From CAVYGN01 sp963796325 (GTDB lineage Bacteria; Spirochaetota; Brevinematia; Brevinematales; JAOACQ01), in assembly GCA_963796325.1 (NCBI GenBank), contig CAWCLF010000001.1:1798001-1862000 (forward strand): a stretch of 64,000 bases of DNA, given 5' to 3'. The notes under the pieces are model-generated. The model was not told the DNA's origin, made no database searches, and was given only the letters and a program-made list of their open reading frames with translations. A program made the translations under genes and the position numbers. Shown here piece by piece: positions 9,255 through 17,535 of the stretch (its first letter is position 1; each line of letters begins with the position of its first letter).

Positions 9255-10373
9255 ATGATAAAACTTAAGATAAATCTTGAAAAATTCGTCGATGATTCAT
9301 ATACGATTGCCCTTGGAAGAGGAATCATGAATAAAACAGTTGAAGAAACTGCGGCGTCCTTTTCACCGTCGGCTATTGCTGTTATCACGGATTCGAACAT
9401 TAAATCGATATGCCGCGATTCATTGAAAAATTTTGAACCCGGATGTCCTGTGTTCGTATTTTCATATCCCGCCGGTGAAAAAAGTAAAAATATTAAAACG
9501 GTAATGAACCTGTTTAGAGCGCTCGTGAAAAACAAACTTGATAGAAAAGTCCTGATCTTCGCAATGGGCGGTGGCGTAACAGGCGATATAGCCGGGTTCC
9601 TGGCATCGATATATTTGCGGGGAGTTAAGTTTGTACAGATACCGACAAGCCTTCTGGCTATGGTAGACAGTTCCATCGGCGGAAAAACCGGCGTGGATAC
9701 TGCCGAAGGGAAGAACCTCATAGGCCGGTTTTACCAGCCGGGAGCCGTAGTGATCGATACGGATTTCCTTGCGACCCTTCCCCGTATCGAATTTATCAAC
9801 GGAATGGCCGAGGTTATTAAGCATTCGCTTATAAAAGACCTGTCGTACTTCGAATTCATCAATCTCAACCGCGATAAAATACTGTCTCTAGATCCGGGAT
9901 CTCTCATTTCGCTGGTTGAAACGAGCTGCAGGATAAAATCCTCGGTTGTGGAAGAGGATGAAAAGGAAAAGTCTCTAAGACAGATACTCAATTTCGGTCA
10001 CACGGCCGGGCATGCTATCGAACGCGCAAGCGCTTATGAAATTCCTCATGGTTATGCGGTCGGCCTGGGCCTCGTAATCGAATCTCACATATCTAACGGC
10101 AGGAAGATACTAGCGGAAGCTGATCTTGAAAAGATAACCGGAATGATCGGGTCCTACGGCTTGTTGAAATATGCCGGATCGATAAAGAGGTTTTCCGCCA
10201 GGCTTCTTTACAATTCCGCGCAGACCGATAAAAAAAACGAAAAGGGCGGAGTATATTCCGTAATGTTAAACGGCATAGGCCATGTATACAGCGTAGGCGG
10301 TAAATATTCGTTCCCGGTCAGCGAAGATGAATTAGAAGCCGGACGGAAGTACCTTCTTAATGCAGCCGGTTAA
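9255..10373 (+). CDS. aroB: 3-dehydroquinate synthase
   Basis: 372 residues. It converts DAHP to 3-dehydroquinate in the shikimate pathway. Visible signatures are 'FAMGGGVTGDIAGFLAS', 'QIPTSLLAMVDSSIGGKTGVD', the zinc-ligand region 'INGMAEVIKHSLI', and 'ILNFGHTAGHAIE' with 'IPHGYAVGLG'. A GAGGGGA ribosome binding site precedes the ATG. The stop codon overlaps the end of the convergent outer-membrane gene by 4 bases, so no terminator space exists between them. Confidence 0.95.
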   Translation: MIKLKINLEKFVDDSYTIALGRGIMNKTVEETAASFSPSAIAVITDSNIKSICRDSLKNFEPGCPVFVFSYPAGEKSKNIKTVMNLFRALVKNKLDRKVLIFAMGGGVTGDIAGFLASIYLRGVKFVQIPTSLLAMVDSSIGGKTGVDTAEGKNLIGRFYQPGAVVIDTDFLATLPRIEFINGMAEVIKHSLIKDLSYFEFINLNRDKILSLDPGSLISLVETSCRIKSSVVEEDEKEKSLRQILNFGHTAGHAIERASAYEIPHGYAVGLGLVIESHISNGRKILAEADLEKITGMIGSYGLLKYAGSIKRFSARLLYNSAQTDKKNEKGGVYSVMLNGIGHVYSVGGKYSFPVSEDELEAGRKYLLNAAG

Positions 10374-11020
10374 AAAGCGAAACCGACCATAAACGGTATC
10401 TCTATATCCGTCATATCGAATGCGGCTGAAGCCTCGGGAAATTTGTAGCTGTCGTAATTAAAATAAATCCCTATGCTTACGATCATTATTTTAAATGTAA
10501 ATTCAAAGCTTCCCCCCGCAAAAAATCCAGGTCCTGTTGCTGGCCCCGTAAAGAATACGAAATTAGGTGGAAACAGCGATTTAAAATCGCTTGTGAAATC
10601 GAAAAAATTATAATTCAGGCCTGCTCCCACTTTAAAATCGAAACCTATGCGGCTGTTGGAATAAAGCGGTATCCGGTAGGCGGGTCCTATATAAATTTTT
10701 GAAATATCTGCTATTGAAAGAGAGTTATAGCCGGATTTATTGACAAAAATTCCGTTGAACTCGTATCCGGCCATTATCCCGAAATTATCCAAAAAAAACC
10801 AATCAGCTTCCCCGCCGGCTAAAAGAAAACTCATGCTGTCGGGGATAGGCCTCAGAGCGTTTTTAATATCCGCAACCGCTCCGCCGGTGACCGCGCCTTC
10901 TCCGGCTTTAAACATCAGCCTGAAGTTTTTTTGATAATTCTGAGTGTTCGTGTCCGGGTCGCTGTAGCATAAAGCACCGATCATAAGCATAGCCAGGACA
11001 CAGCCGAAAATCTTGATCAT
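10370..11020 (-). CDS. Probable outer-membrane beta-barrel protein
   Basis: 216 residues with a signal peptide (MIKIFGCVLAMLMIGALCYS). The mature part alternates short amphipathic strands with glycine and aromatic residues and ends in Phe ('IPFMVGFAF'), as barrel proteins recognised by the BAM machinery do. Patterns such as 'FGIMAGYEFNGIFV' and 'RIGFDFKVGAGLNYNFF' support an 8-10 strand barrel. No named family is recognised. AAGGAGG lies upstream of the start. It diverges from the M30-like gene; the 174 bases between the two starts are AT-rich and presumably hold both promoters. Confidence 0.75.
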   Translation of the reverse strand: MIKIFGCVLAMLMIGALCYSDPDTNTQNYQKNFRLMFKAGEGAVTGGAVADIKNALRPIPDSMSFLLAGGEADWFFLDNFGIMAGYEFNGIFVNKSGYNSLSIADISKIYIGPAYRIPLYSNSRIGFDFKVGAGLNYNFFDFTSDFKSLFPPNFVFFTGPATGPGFFAGGSFEFTFKIMIVSIGIYFNYDSYKFPEASAAFDMTDIEIPFMVGFAF

Positions 11021-11194
11021 TTTTCCTCCTTTTTATTTGCCGCTTTTAATTATTTTCCGATGACGCACCAAAGTATAATACTTCAAACTGTATGAAATTA
11101 TTAAAAAATATTTCCTGCAGATTTCACTATTTTCAATAAATTAGAAGTATTATAAATGATATCTAAAAAAAACCAAAAAATAACCGGAGCAAAT

Positions 11195-12952
11195 ATGAAA
11201 AAGACATTTTTATTATTATTCCCTGTTATGCTTTTATTTATCGCCTGCTCTACTTCTCCTATGGGCGGGGGTAACGGAAATGATGCTTCTTCTTCAAAAT
11301 CTTCGGCCGTACCATTTTCTTCATCTTCATCAAGCAGCAGTTCATACGGTCTTAGTTCTTCTTCTTCAAGTTCACCTGTCCCTGGAGTGGTGCTTACGAA
11401 CTTTACTTACATTGTAAGCAATACGCTTATAACGGGCTCTACAAATATCACAGGGCTCCAGGCAGGGCTTAATTTTTATGTAATAATACATAATCTTGAC
11501 CCTGTCAATTCCTATACTGCCGGAATATGGGCGGATAATATGGACCTGCCTGCGTCGCAGTCGTACTCTGTCAGCCGGGCCGGGGCCGGAAGTCCAAACC
11601 CCCGTATCCACAGGGTCGACGGGTCGCCGATATTGGAAAATAATTTTAAATCGAAATACGGTTCGAAAGGCGCCGTACTCCCTGGGTTGAACCTCTCTGT
11701 ATCCTCGGCCAATCCTATTGATTACGGCGACTGGCAGGCGGCATGGGGTGCAAACCCTGTAGGAACTTACAATACGAGCTTCTTCATAGCGGATCTTGTG
11801 ACCGGGGGTTATGATACCGCTTCCTGCACTCTCAGGGCGGTGGGGAAATACTGCTACATCTTCGTGCAGGATTCTGAATGGGCTAACGGTCATATAAACC
11901 AGGCAGTAGTAGACAATCTCGTCAATTCTTATAATGCCATTTATCCGTCTGAAACCGGACTGATAGGTTATGAGCCCGGCGGCGGAGCCGGAGGCAACGG
12001 AGGTATCGACGCCAACAGGAATATCTACATAGTACTTGCGGATATAGAGGACGGATTCCCCAATAACGGCGGATGGTACGTCGGAGGTTATTTCGATCCG
12101 GGAAATGAAATGCCGGTGTCCTCGAATCCATATTCTAATGAAAAGGAAATGTTCGTTATCGACACTTACCCTGGAATCTTTTATTCCGGCCAGCAAAGCC
12201 TTTCCGGAGCCCAGACAACGCTCGTGCATGAATTCCAGCATATGATCAATTTCGCCCAGAAAACCGGAATGGAAGAAACATGGCTTAACGAGGGTTGTTC
12301 GATGCTGGCGGAGGACATATTCAAAAACCTGTCGGGAGTTACCGGCAGCGCTATCGTTTATAACGAGAGGATACCTTTCTATCTTGGCATGCCGGACAGG
12401 ATCCTGCAGTCCTGGTCAAGTTTATCTGATGTGCTGTTCGATTATGCCAAATCGTATTCGTACATGGCGTACCTGGCGAGGAATACCGGTCCTGAGCTTC
12501 TGCATGAAATCGTCTCGGGTGCGGGTAAAAATTATACGGGTCTTGCGGCATTGAATGCCGCTCTTCAGGCAGTCGGATCGAGCAAAAGCCTGAACGATTC
12601 CTATACGGCATGGCGCGAATCGTACATATATTTCTTTGAAAAACCTGTACAGGGCGCATGGAACGGATATCCGGCCTCCGCTTCGTATTATAACGGCACT
12701 AATTATACCCTTGACGCATTCACGCTTTCCGATTTCAGCGCTTACGATGTCAATACTTCCTCATATACAAGCACGGGTTCCGGGCCTATATTTTTCAACT
12801 TGAGCCACCAGAGCATTAACGGAGCGATCGCCCCTTACCAGACTATTATATTCCAGGGCATGGTACATTCAAGCGGCAGCGTCAACATCCATGTAAACGG
12901 CAGCCTGGCGGGTTTGTCGACATCCGTACTTGTTTTAAGCAATTTCAATTAA
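11195..12952 (+). CDS. Lipoprotein zinc metallopeptidase, M30-like
   Basis: 585 residues from the ATG at 11195, which has GGAG upstream and starts a lipoprotein signal (LLFIAC, Cys at about 18). An earlier ATG at 11156 lacks these. A serine-rich linker (about residues 30-62, long Ser runs) tethers the enzyme to the membrane. The catalytic motif HEFQH is followed by 'MINF...METWLNEGCSMLAED', the HExxH plus downstream Glu pattern of M30 (hyicolysin-like) peptidases. It is probably a surface or periplasmic protease. The Ser run is encoded by near-tandem TCT/TCA repeats and could vary in length. Confidence 0.85.
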   Translation: MKKTFLLLFPVMLLFIACSTSPMGGGNGNDASSSKSSAVPFSSSSSSSSSYGLSSSSSSSPVPGVVLTNFTYIVSNTLITGSTNITGLQAGLNFYVIIHNLDPVNSYTAGIWADNMDLPASQSYSVSRAGAGSPNPRIHRVDGSPILENNFKSKYGSKGAVLPGLNLSVSSANPIDYGDWQAAWGANPVGTYNTSFFIADLVTGGYDTASCTLRAVGKYCYIFVQDSEWANGHINQAVVDNLVNSYNAIYPSETGLIGYEPGGGAGGNGGIDANRNIYIVLADIEDGFPNNGGWYVGGYFDPGNEMPVSSNPYSNEKEMFVIDTYPGIFYSGQQSLSGAQTTLVHEFQHMINFAQKTGMEETWLNEGCSMLAEDIFKNLSGVTGSAIVYNERIPFYLGMPDRILQSWSSLSDVLFDYAKSYSYMAYLARNTGPELLHEIVSGAGKNYTGLAALNAALQAVGSSKSLNDSYTAWRESYIYFFEKPVQGAWNGYPASASYYNGTNYTLDAFTLSDFSAYDVNTSSYTSTGSGPIFFNLSHQSINGAIAPYQTIIFQGMVHSSGSVNIHVNGSLAGLSTSVLVLSNFN

Positions 12953-12962
12953 GAGGGGAATG

Positions 12963-13322
12963 TCAATCGCGGACAGGATCTGAATCGGTTTTCTTATGCC
13001 TGTATTTGATAACGCTGACTTTTTCCAAGGTCATGAATCCGTCCTTGACATTTTCGTCAAGGTAAGGCAATATACTGTTAATATTTTCTTCCTTATCCAC
13101 GATTTCGATAATCACAGGAAGATTGATCGATAATTCTAACAGTTTGGAACTATGCATATGAGAATCCGCCCCGAATCCCATGATCCCCCTTGAAACCGTT
13201 GCCCCTGCCAGCTTTAATTCCCTGGCTTTCAGCACAATATGTTCGTAAAGAGGCCTGCCTTTAAAGCCTGCCGTTTCGCTGATGAAAATTCTCAAGGATA
13301 CGTCTTCTTCAGTGATTTTCAT
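12963..13322 (-). CDS. DUF190 family protein, partner of CrcB
   Basis: 119 residues with the DUF190 pattern: an N-terminal 'LRIFISETAGFKGRPLYEHI' and the 'GATVSRGIMGFG' core. Fold and gene pairing suggest a PII-like small protein. In many bacteria this family sits beside the fluoride channel gene, as here: it follows crcB by 12 bases on the same strand. A role in fluoride response is inferred from this pairing only. Confidence 0.88.
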   Translation of the reverse strand: MKITEEDVSLRIFISETAGFKGRPLYEHIVLKARELKLAGATVSRGIMGFGADSHMHSSKLLELSINLPVIIEIVDKEENINSILPYLDENVKDGFMTLEKVSVIKYRHKKTDSDPVRD

Positions 13323-13334
13323 AAATAAATCCTC

Positions 13335-13718
13335 TCAATTCAAATGCCTGAAAACAAATCTCGAAATAAAAATCCCGCCGTACACTAGAGCCAGTCCTGC
13401 CAGGTTTGATAACAGGATATTAACTATTGCAAGTAATAATTCTTTATCCAGAATTAAATTAACAGTTTCAAGACCGAAAGACGAGAATGTCGTAAAGCCT
13501 CCCAGAAAACCTACCAGGCAGAAAATCCTTAATTCAGGAGGAAGCACGGTAAAATCGAACAGACCATAAAGGAAACCTATGGTAATACAGCCGAGAAAAT
13601 TTACTGTCATGGTTCCAAGAGGAAAGACAGTGCTGAAAAGCTGGTATATTGTCTTTGAAAGAAGATATCTTGCAGCCGAACCGAGCCCCCCGCCTATAAA
13701 AACGAGTAAGTAATTCAT
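13335..13718 (-). CDS. crcB: Fluoride ion channel CrcB/Fluc
   Basis: 127 residues with four transmembrane helices. 'GGGLGSAARYLL' starts the protein, 'GTMTVNFLGC' carries the conserved Asn, and 'GFLGGFTTFSSFG' is the Fluc signature loop with the fluoride-lining Phe residues. It exports fluoride as a dimer. No fluoride-riboswitch core (GGCGATGG...) is seen in the roughly 60 bases upstream, although TATAAT is present there on this strand. It forms a two-gene unit with DUF190. Confidence 0.93.
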   Translation of the reverse strand: MNYLLVFIGGGLGSAARYLLSKTIYQLFSTVFPLGTMTVNFLGCITIGFLYGLFDFTVLPPELRIFCLVGFLGGFTTFSSFGLETVNLILDKELLLAIVNILLSNLAGLALVYGGIFISRFVFRHLN

Positions 13719-13779
13719 TCAATTGGCTCCGATAAAATAAATGTTTCATATATTATAGCCTGAATAGATTAATTTGACT

Positions 13780-15372
13780 ATGTTAATTGGGCATTTTAAA
13801 CTGTTTTTCATGAAAATCATGAAATGGAATATTTATCAGGTGCTTTCCCTTCTGCTCTTCGGGTTTTTATTAATATGGATCCTCCTTACCTTCAATATGT
13901 ACGGGACAAACTGGGATGAGCCGTTTCAGCATCAATACGGCCGGGAAATTCTCAGGTACTACTCAAGTTCCTTCCATGATACATCTGCGGTGACCCATGA
14001 CGATCTCTTTTACTATGGCGGACTTTTTGAAGGTACTGCTGAAATTATCGCAGGGTTTCTTCCTTTCGGCGTTTACGATTCAAGGCACCTTATTGCCGCT
14101 TTGACGGGATTATGGGGGATTATAGGCGCTTTTTTGATCGGGAGGATCTTTGCCGGCAATGCCGGCGGTTTTTTTTCAAGCCTGCTTGTAGCGCTCTTTC
14201 CTACCTATGTCGGACACATGTTCAATAATTCCAAGGATATACCTTTTGCCGCCGCTTATCTATGGGGTTTATACAGCATAATAAGAAGTATAAAGAGATT
14301 TCCGGAATTTAATTTTAAAGACGCCTTATTTGTCGGTATTTTCTGCGGAATAGCTTCAGGGATAAGGATCGGCGGAATATTGCTGTTTTATTTCTTCATT
14401 CTTGCGTGGGGCCTGTTTTCCGCCTATAGCCTGATGCTGAAAACAACCGGCTGGAAGGCCGTCCTGAAATGGCAGTGGGGCCTGTTGATCCGCATCCCTG
14501 TTTTATTGGCCTCTTCAGTAATACCTGCTGCAGTATTCTGGCCATGGCTCCAGGCCGGAAAGTTGAAGGCGGTATTTTTATCGCTGGACCATTTCACTCA
14601 CTTAAACGGAAGCGGAAGTCCTTTTTATATTCCAAAATATTATATGGTCAAGTTTCCTGAATGGATATTCCTTTTTTCTCTGATAGGCTTCGGATTGTTC
14701 GTTTTATGGCTTATCAGGAAAATCCGAAGTAAGGATTATGTATTTGACATAAGACCGCTGCTGGCCATGCTGATTCTGTTTCTCGGATTCGCACTGGCAA
14801 GTCTTTACCCTATCCTTCAGCATTCCAAACTTTACAATGAGATCAGGCAGATGATATTTGCAATGCTTCCCTTGCTGGTCGTCTGCGGAATATCTATTGC
14901 GCTTTTCCTGGAAAAAATAAAAGATAATTCCAGACTGAGAGTCGCCTTTTTAATTTTCATGGTTTTAGGTTCTTTTTATTATATTTACCAGATTGTTTCT
15001 TTAATACCTTACCAGTACAGTTATTTTAACCGTTTTGCCGGGAAAAACCTTGAACAGGCATTTTCACGTTACCAGGGACTGGACTATTATGAATGTTCAA
15101 AAGCCGAACTGATAAAGGGATTAAAAAAATACCTGGAAAAAACGGAAGGTATAAATTCAACCAATAAAGTTTATACCGTCAGCCTTAACGTTCATCCTTT
15201 GTTCCCGGTGGAAGGCCTGACTTATTATTTTCCCCCATGGAATCTAAAGATCGTTGACGGCGCCAGGGCCAGGTTTGTTTTTGGATACGGGAAGGGGGAA
15301 GGGAAAACGATATATTCCATAATCCGGCAGGGTGTCGTTTACGGTGCTGTAAATGACAGGGAAGTGAAATAG
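13780..15372 (+). CDS. Polytopic glycosyltransferase, PMT/GT39-like
   Basis: About 530 residues with roughly ten transmembrane helices and a soluble C-terminal tail. The first periplasmic loop has 'NMYGTNWDEPFQHQYGREIL', which matches the Asp-Glu motif of the GT-C fold (PMT_2 / dolichyl-phosphate mannose-dependent class). A later segment 'MFNNSKDIPFAAAYLWG' also fits. It probably transfers a sugar from a polyprenyl carrier to a lipid or protein outside the membrane. The start is uncertain: TTG 13774, ATG 13780 or ATG 13810 all lack a clear ribosome binding site. Confidence 0.75.
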   Translation: MLIGHFKLFFMKIMKWNIYQVLSLLLFGFLLIWILLTFNMYGTNWDEPFQHQYGREILRYYSSSFHDTSAVTHDDLFYYGGLFEGTAEIIAGFLPFGVYDSRHLIAALTGLWGIIGAFLIGRIFAGNAGGFFSSLLVALFPTYVGHMFNNSKDIPFAAAYLWGLYSIIRSIKRFPEFNFKDALFVGIFCGIASGIRIGGILLFYFFILAWGLFSAYSLMLKTTGWKAVLKWQWGLLIRIPVLLASSVIPAAVFWPWLQAGKLKAVFLSLDHFTHLNGSGSPFYIPKYYMVKFPEWIFLFSLIGFGLFVLWLIRKIRSKDYVFDIRPLLAMLILFLGFALASLYPILQHSKLYNEIRQMIFAMLPLLVVCGISIALFLEKIKDNSRLRVAFLIFMVLGSFYYIYQIVSLIPYQYSYFNRFAGKNLEQAFSRYQGLDYYECSKAELIKGLKKYLEKTEGINSTNKVYTVSLNVHPLFPVEGLTYYFPPWNLKIVDGARARFVFGYGKGEGKTIYSIIRQGVVYGAVNDREVK

Positions 15373-15398
15373 ATAGATTTTGAATTTCAGGAGGAAAT

Positions 15399-16019
15399 AT
15401 GGGTATATTTTACAGGAACATTTTCTGGGGTGTCATACTGATCCTGATAGGAATAGCAGTTGTTTCGAACTCTTTTTTCCATATAAGCATTCCTGTTTCA
15501 ACTTTAATAGTCGCCCTTATTCTTATTGCGATCGGCATCCAGATGATGACAGGCGGTTACTGGGGCGCGGAACATCATCACTGGCATGGCTTCGGATACC
15601 AGGTTATTAAATATGAACCGGGCAGCGGGGACAAGCAGTATGATCTGAAATATAAGGGGATGACCCTTGATTTAAGCGGCGTAACACTCGATAAGGGTAC
15701 CGTTACTATCGACATCAACGGTTCTTTCGGCGGCGGGATTGTCATTCTCAATCCTGAACTGCCGGTAAAAATCGACGCTAATATATCTTTCGGGGGTGTG
15801 ACATTTCCCGACGGGTCGGTTATCGGTTTCGGCCAGGGAGGTTACAGGAGCAGGAATTATACAGACGGTTCTCCCTGCCTTTTAATAAGGGTGAACGCAT
15901 CCTTCGGAGGTCTGCGCTTCGTTACGAACAGGGATGATTATACAGACTGGCATACCATGAAACATCAATGGAAAGATGAAAGAAGGATGTGGAGGCACCG
16001 CTACAGAGACAGGTTCTAA
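15399..16019 (+). CDS. LiaF-like membrane protein
   Basis: 206 residues. Two N-terminal helices (about 8-24 and 31-50, 'WGVILILIGIAVV', 'LIVALILIAIGIQMM') resemble the LiaF/DUF5668 transmembrane region. They are followed by a His-rich turn and a beta-helical C-terminal domain with repeated 'SFGGGIVI', 'SFGGVTF', 'SFGGLRF' strands, like the cell-wall-active antibiotic response domain. LiaF in Firmicutes inhibits an envelope-stress two-component system; no sensor kinase is nearby. Strong AGGAGG site. Its stop overlaps ndk by 4 bases (convergent). Confidence 0.8.
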   Translation: MGIFYRNIFWGVILILIGIAVVSNSFFHISIPVSTLIVALILIAIGIQMMTGGYWGAEHHHWHGFGYQVIKYEPGSGDKQYDLKYKGMTLDLSGVTLDKGTVTIDINGSFGGGIVILNPELPVKIDANISFGGVTFPDGSVIGFGQGGYRSRNYTDGSPCLLIRVNASFGGLRFVTNRDDYTDWHTMKHQWKDERRMWRHRYRDRF

Positions 16020-16438
16020 AACAGCGGGGATTCATGCCCGAATATGAAATCCATTTCAATTTTTGCATTGGAATCGGAATCGGATCCATGAATCGCGTTC
16101 TGAGGGAGGCCTGAACCATATAAGGCGCGGACTGTTCCCGGCGCGGCTTTCTTCGGGTCGGTCGATCCTATGAGCTTACGGAATGCTTCGACGGCATTCT
16201 CCTTTTCAAGGACCATAGCGAAAACTTTGCCTGAAATGGTAAATCTGATTAGCCTTTCGTAGTATTCCGTCCCCTTGTGAACGGCATAGAACTTTTCGGC
16301 GCTCTCTATAGAGAATTGCAGAAGACGTGCCTTGACGATAGCGAACCCGTCGGCTTCAATCATGGAAATGATATTTCCCATATTACGGGATGAGTAACCG
16401 TCGGGTTTGATCATGGCGAATGTAAGATTCGAGGGCAT
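16016..16438 (-). CDS. ndk: Nucleoside diphosphate kinase
   Basis: 140 residues, the usual bacterial length. It transfers phosphate from ATP to NDPs through a phospho-histidine. Visible motifs are the start 'TFAMIKPDGYS' and the active-site region 'QNAIHGSDSDSNAKIEM' that contains the catalytic His. GGAG precedes the ATG. It is a single gene on this strand, convergent with the LiaF-like gene. Confidence 0.95.
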   Translation of the reverse strand: MPSNLTFAMIKPDGYSSRNMGNIISMIEADGFAIVKARLLQFSIESAEKFYAVHKGTEYYERLIRFTISGKVFAMVLEKENAVEAFRKLIGSTDPKKAAPGTVRALYGSGLPQNAIHGSDSDSNAKIEMDFIFGHESPLF

Positions 16439-16548
16439 GAAATGCTCCTGTAAAAAAAAGTTTCTTTATTTTAAATTGAAATTCCAATAAGCGCCATTTT
16501 TTTTCCGGGTTGGACGGCGCTCCGTAAAAAAATAATTTTACTTTTCTA

Positions 16549-16576
16549 TTGACACAAATAATTTTTGTGCTAAAAT
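16549..16576 (+). promoter_or_regulatory. Sigma-70-like promoter for the 54-codon gene
   Basis: TTGACA at 16549-16554 and TAAAAT at 16571-16576, spaced 16 bases, lie about 140 bases upstream of the small gene at 16716. The intervening leader is AT-rich and has no obvious riboswitch core. The region 16439-16715 otherwise holds the upstream side of ndk and no further gene that I can see. Confidence 0.6.
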
Positions 16577-16715
16577 TGGAAAACATTCAATAATTTTCAA
16601 AATAATCAAAAATTTTATTTCCGGATCGCATTAATTAAAAAATTGAACATGAACGCTGATTTTGTATTATTGTTATTGTAATTTATACTCAGAAACGTTT
16701 AAAGGGGGTTCTCTT

Positions 16716-16880
16716 ATGAGAATGGATTATTCGAAGAAAGAACCTGATCTTACAACGTTGGAGTCAGATTCTGTTTTTGATCGCGCGGAGATTTTACCGC
16801 AAACCGTCGGCACTGAAATGTCCGGATCAAAAAATTATTCACTTAAAAAGGTGCCCCAGGTTTCCGCAGCTGCAAAGTAG
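16716..16880 (+). CDS. Small protein of unknown function, 54 residues
   Basis: Starts at ATG 16716, with a good AAAGGGGG ribosome binding site 7 bases upstream; an earlier in-frame ATG at 16662 lacks one. The protein is hydrophilic, acidic then basic ('MRMDYSKKEPDLTTLES', ending 'KKVPQVSAAAK'), without signal peptide or cysteines. The precursor-like size and strong leader would fit a peptide or small regulator, but there is no modifying enzyme beside it. The lipoprotein gene starts 56 bases later. It could be non-conserved; comparative data would decide. Confidence 0.55.
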   Translation: MRMDYSKKEPDLTTLESDSVFDRAEILPQTVGTEMSGSKNYSLKKVPQVSAAAK

Positions 16881-16936
16881 GGAAGGGTGATGAACAGGTT
16901 CACCGGCAGCGATGCATTTATACATGAGGTTTATTA

Positions 16937-17527
16937 ATGAAAATATTATGCTTCGTAGTTGCGGTAAGTGTTTTATTTATGGCCGGGTGCTCAAAACATG
17001 AAGATAATTCCGACGGGATAGGCAAAGGCGATATTAAAAGGCTGAATGAGGAAGAGGTTTCCAATTTCGTCGCTTTACTCCCCGAAGTCCTGAAATTTTC
17101 AGATTCGTATTATGACCGCCTCTCGAAAAGCGAAAGAGAATCTCCGGATGCCAATTTAAAATTTTTTAAGAGCCTCGAAACGGACGGCGGAATAAAAAAA
17201 ATTCTTCCCCTGTACCATTTTTCAAGCCCCATGGAAATGATCGGGGTTTATAAGAACGTAGTACTGGAATATACTACGATTACCAGGGAATTCACAAATT
17301 ATGCAAAGGATTTAGAAAACATGAGATCGACCGTCGATTCATACAGGTCTAATTATACTGCAGCCCTCCAGGACAGGACTCTATCCGCCGAGGACAGGAA
17401 ATTGATTGAATCCAAGCTTAAGGATATTGAAAACGATATCGCCAGGCTCTCCAATATTGTAATCGTCAGAAAATATGAAAAAGAAATCGATGAAGCATAC
17501 ATTAAACAATATGGATCTAACAGGTGA
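16937..17527 (+). CDS. Lipoprotein of unknown function
   Basis: 196 residues. A lipobox VLFMAGC (Cys at about 18) follows a short hydrophobic stretch. The mature part is charged and helical, with a coiled-coil-like region at about 115-175 ('DLENMRSTVDSYRSNYTAAL', 'LKDIENDIARLSN'). GAGGT precedes the start. It is convergent with the radical SAM gene and ends 8 bases from it. I do not recognise a family. Confidence 0.8.
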   Translation: MKILCFVVAVSVLFMAGCSKHEDNSDGIGKGDIKRLNEEEVSNFVALLPEVLKFSDSYYDRLSKSERESPDANLKFFKSLETDGGIKKILPLYHFSSPMEMIGVYKNVVLEYTTITREFTNYAKDLENMRSTVDSYRSNYTAALQDRTLSAEDRKLIESKLKDIENDIARLSNIVIVRKYEKEIDEAYIKQYGSNR

Positions 17528-17535
17528 GCAGTTTG

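Noticed and set aside
8594..9721. 375-codon minus-strand frame across galE and aroB
   Set aside because: It is antisense to two conserved genes and has no family pattern.
13719..13779. Fluoride riboswitch upstream of crcB
   Set aside because: Neither the GGCGATGG start nor the conserved CTGATG core could be found.
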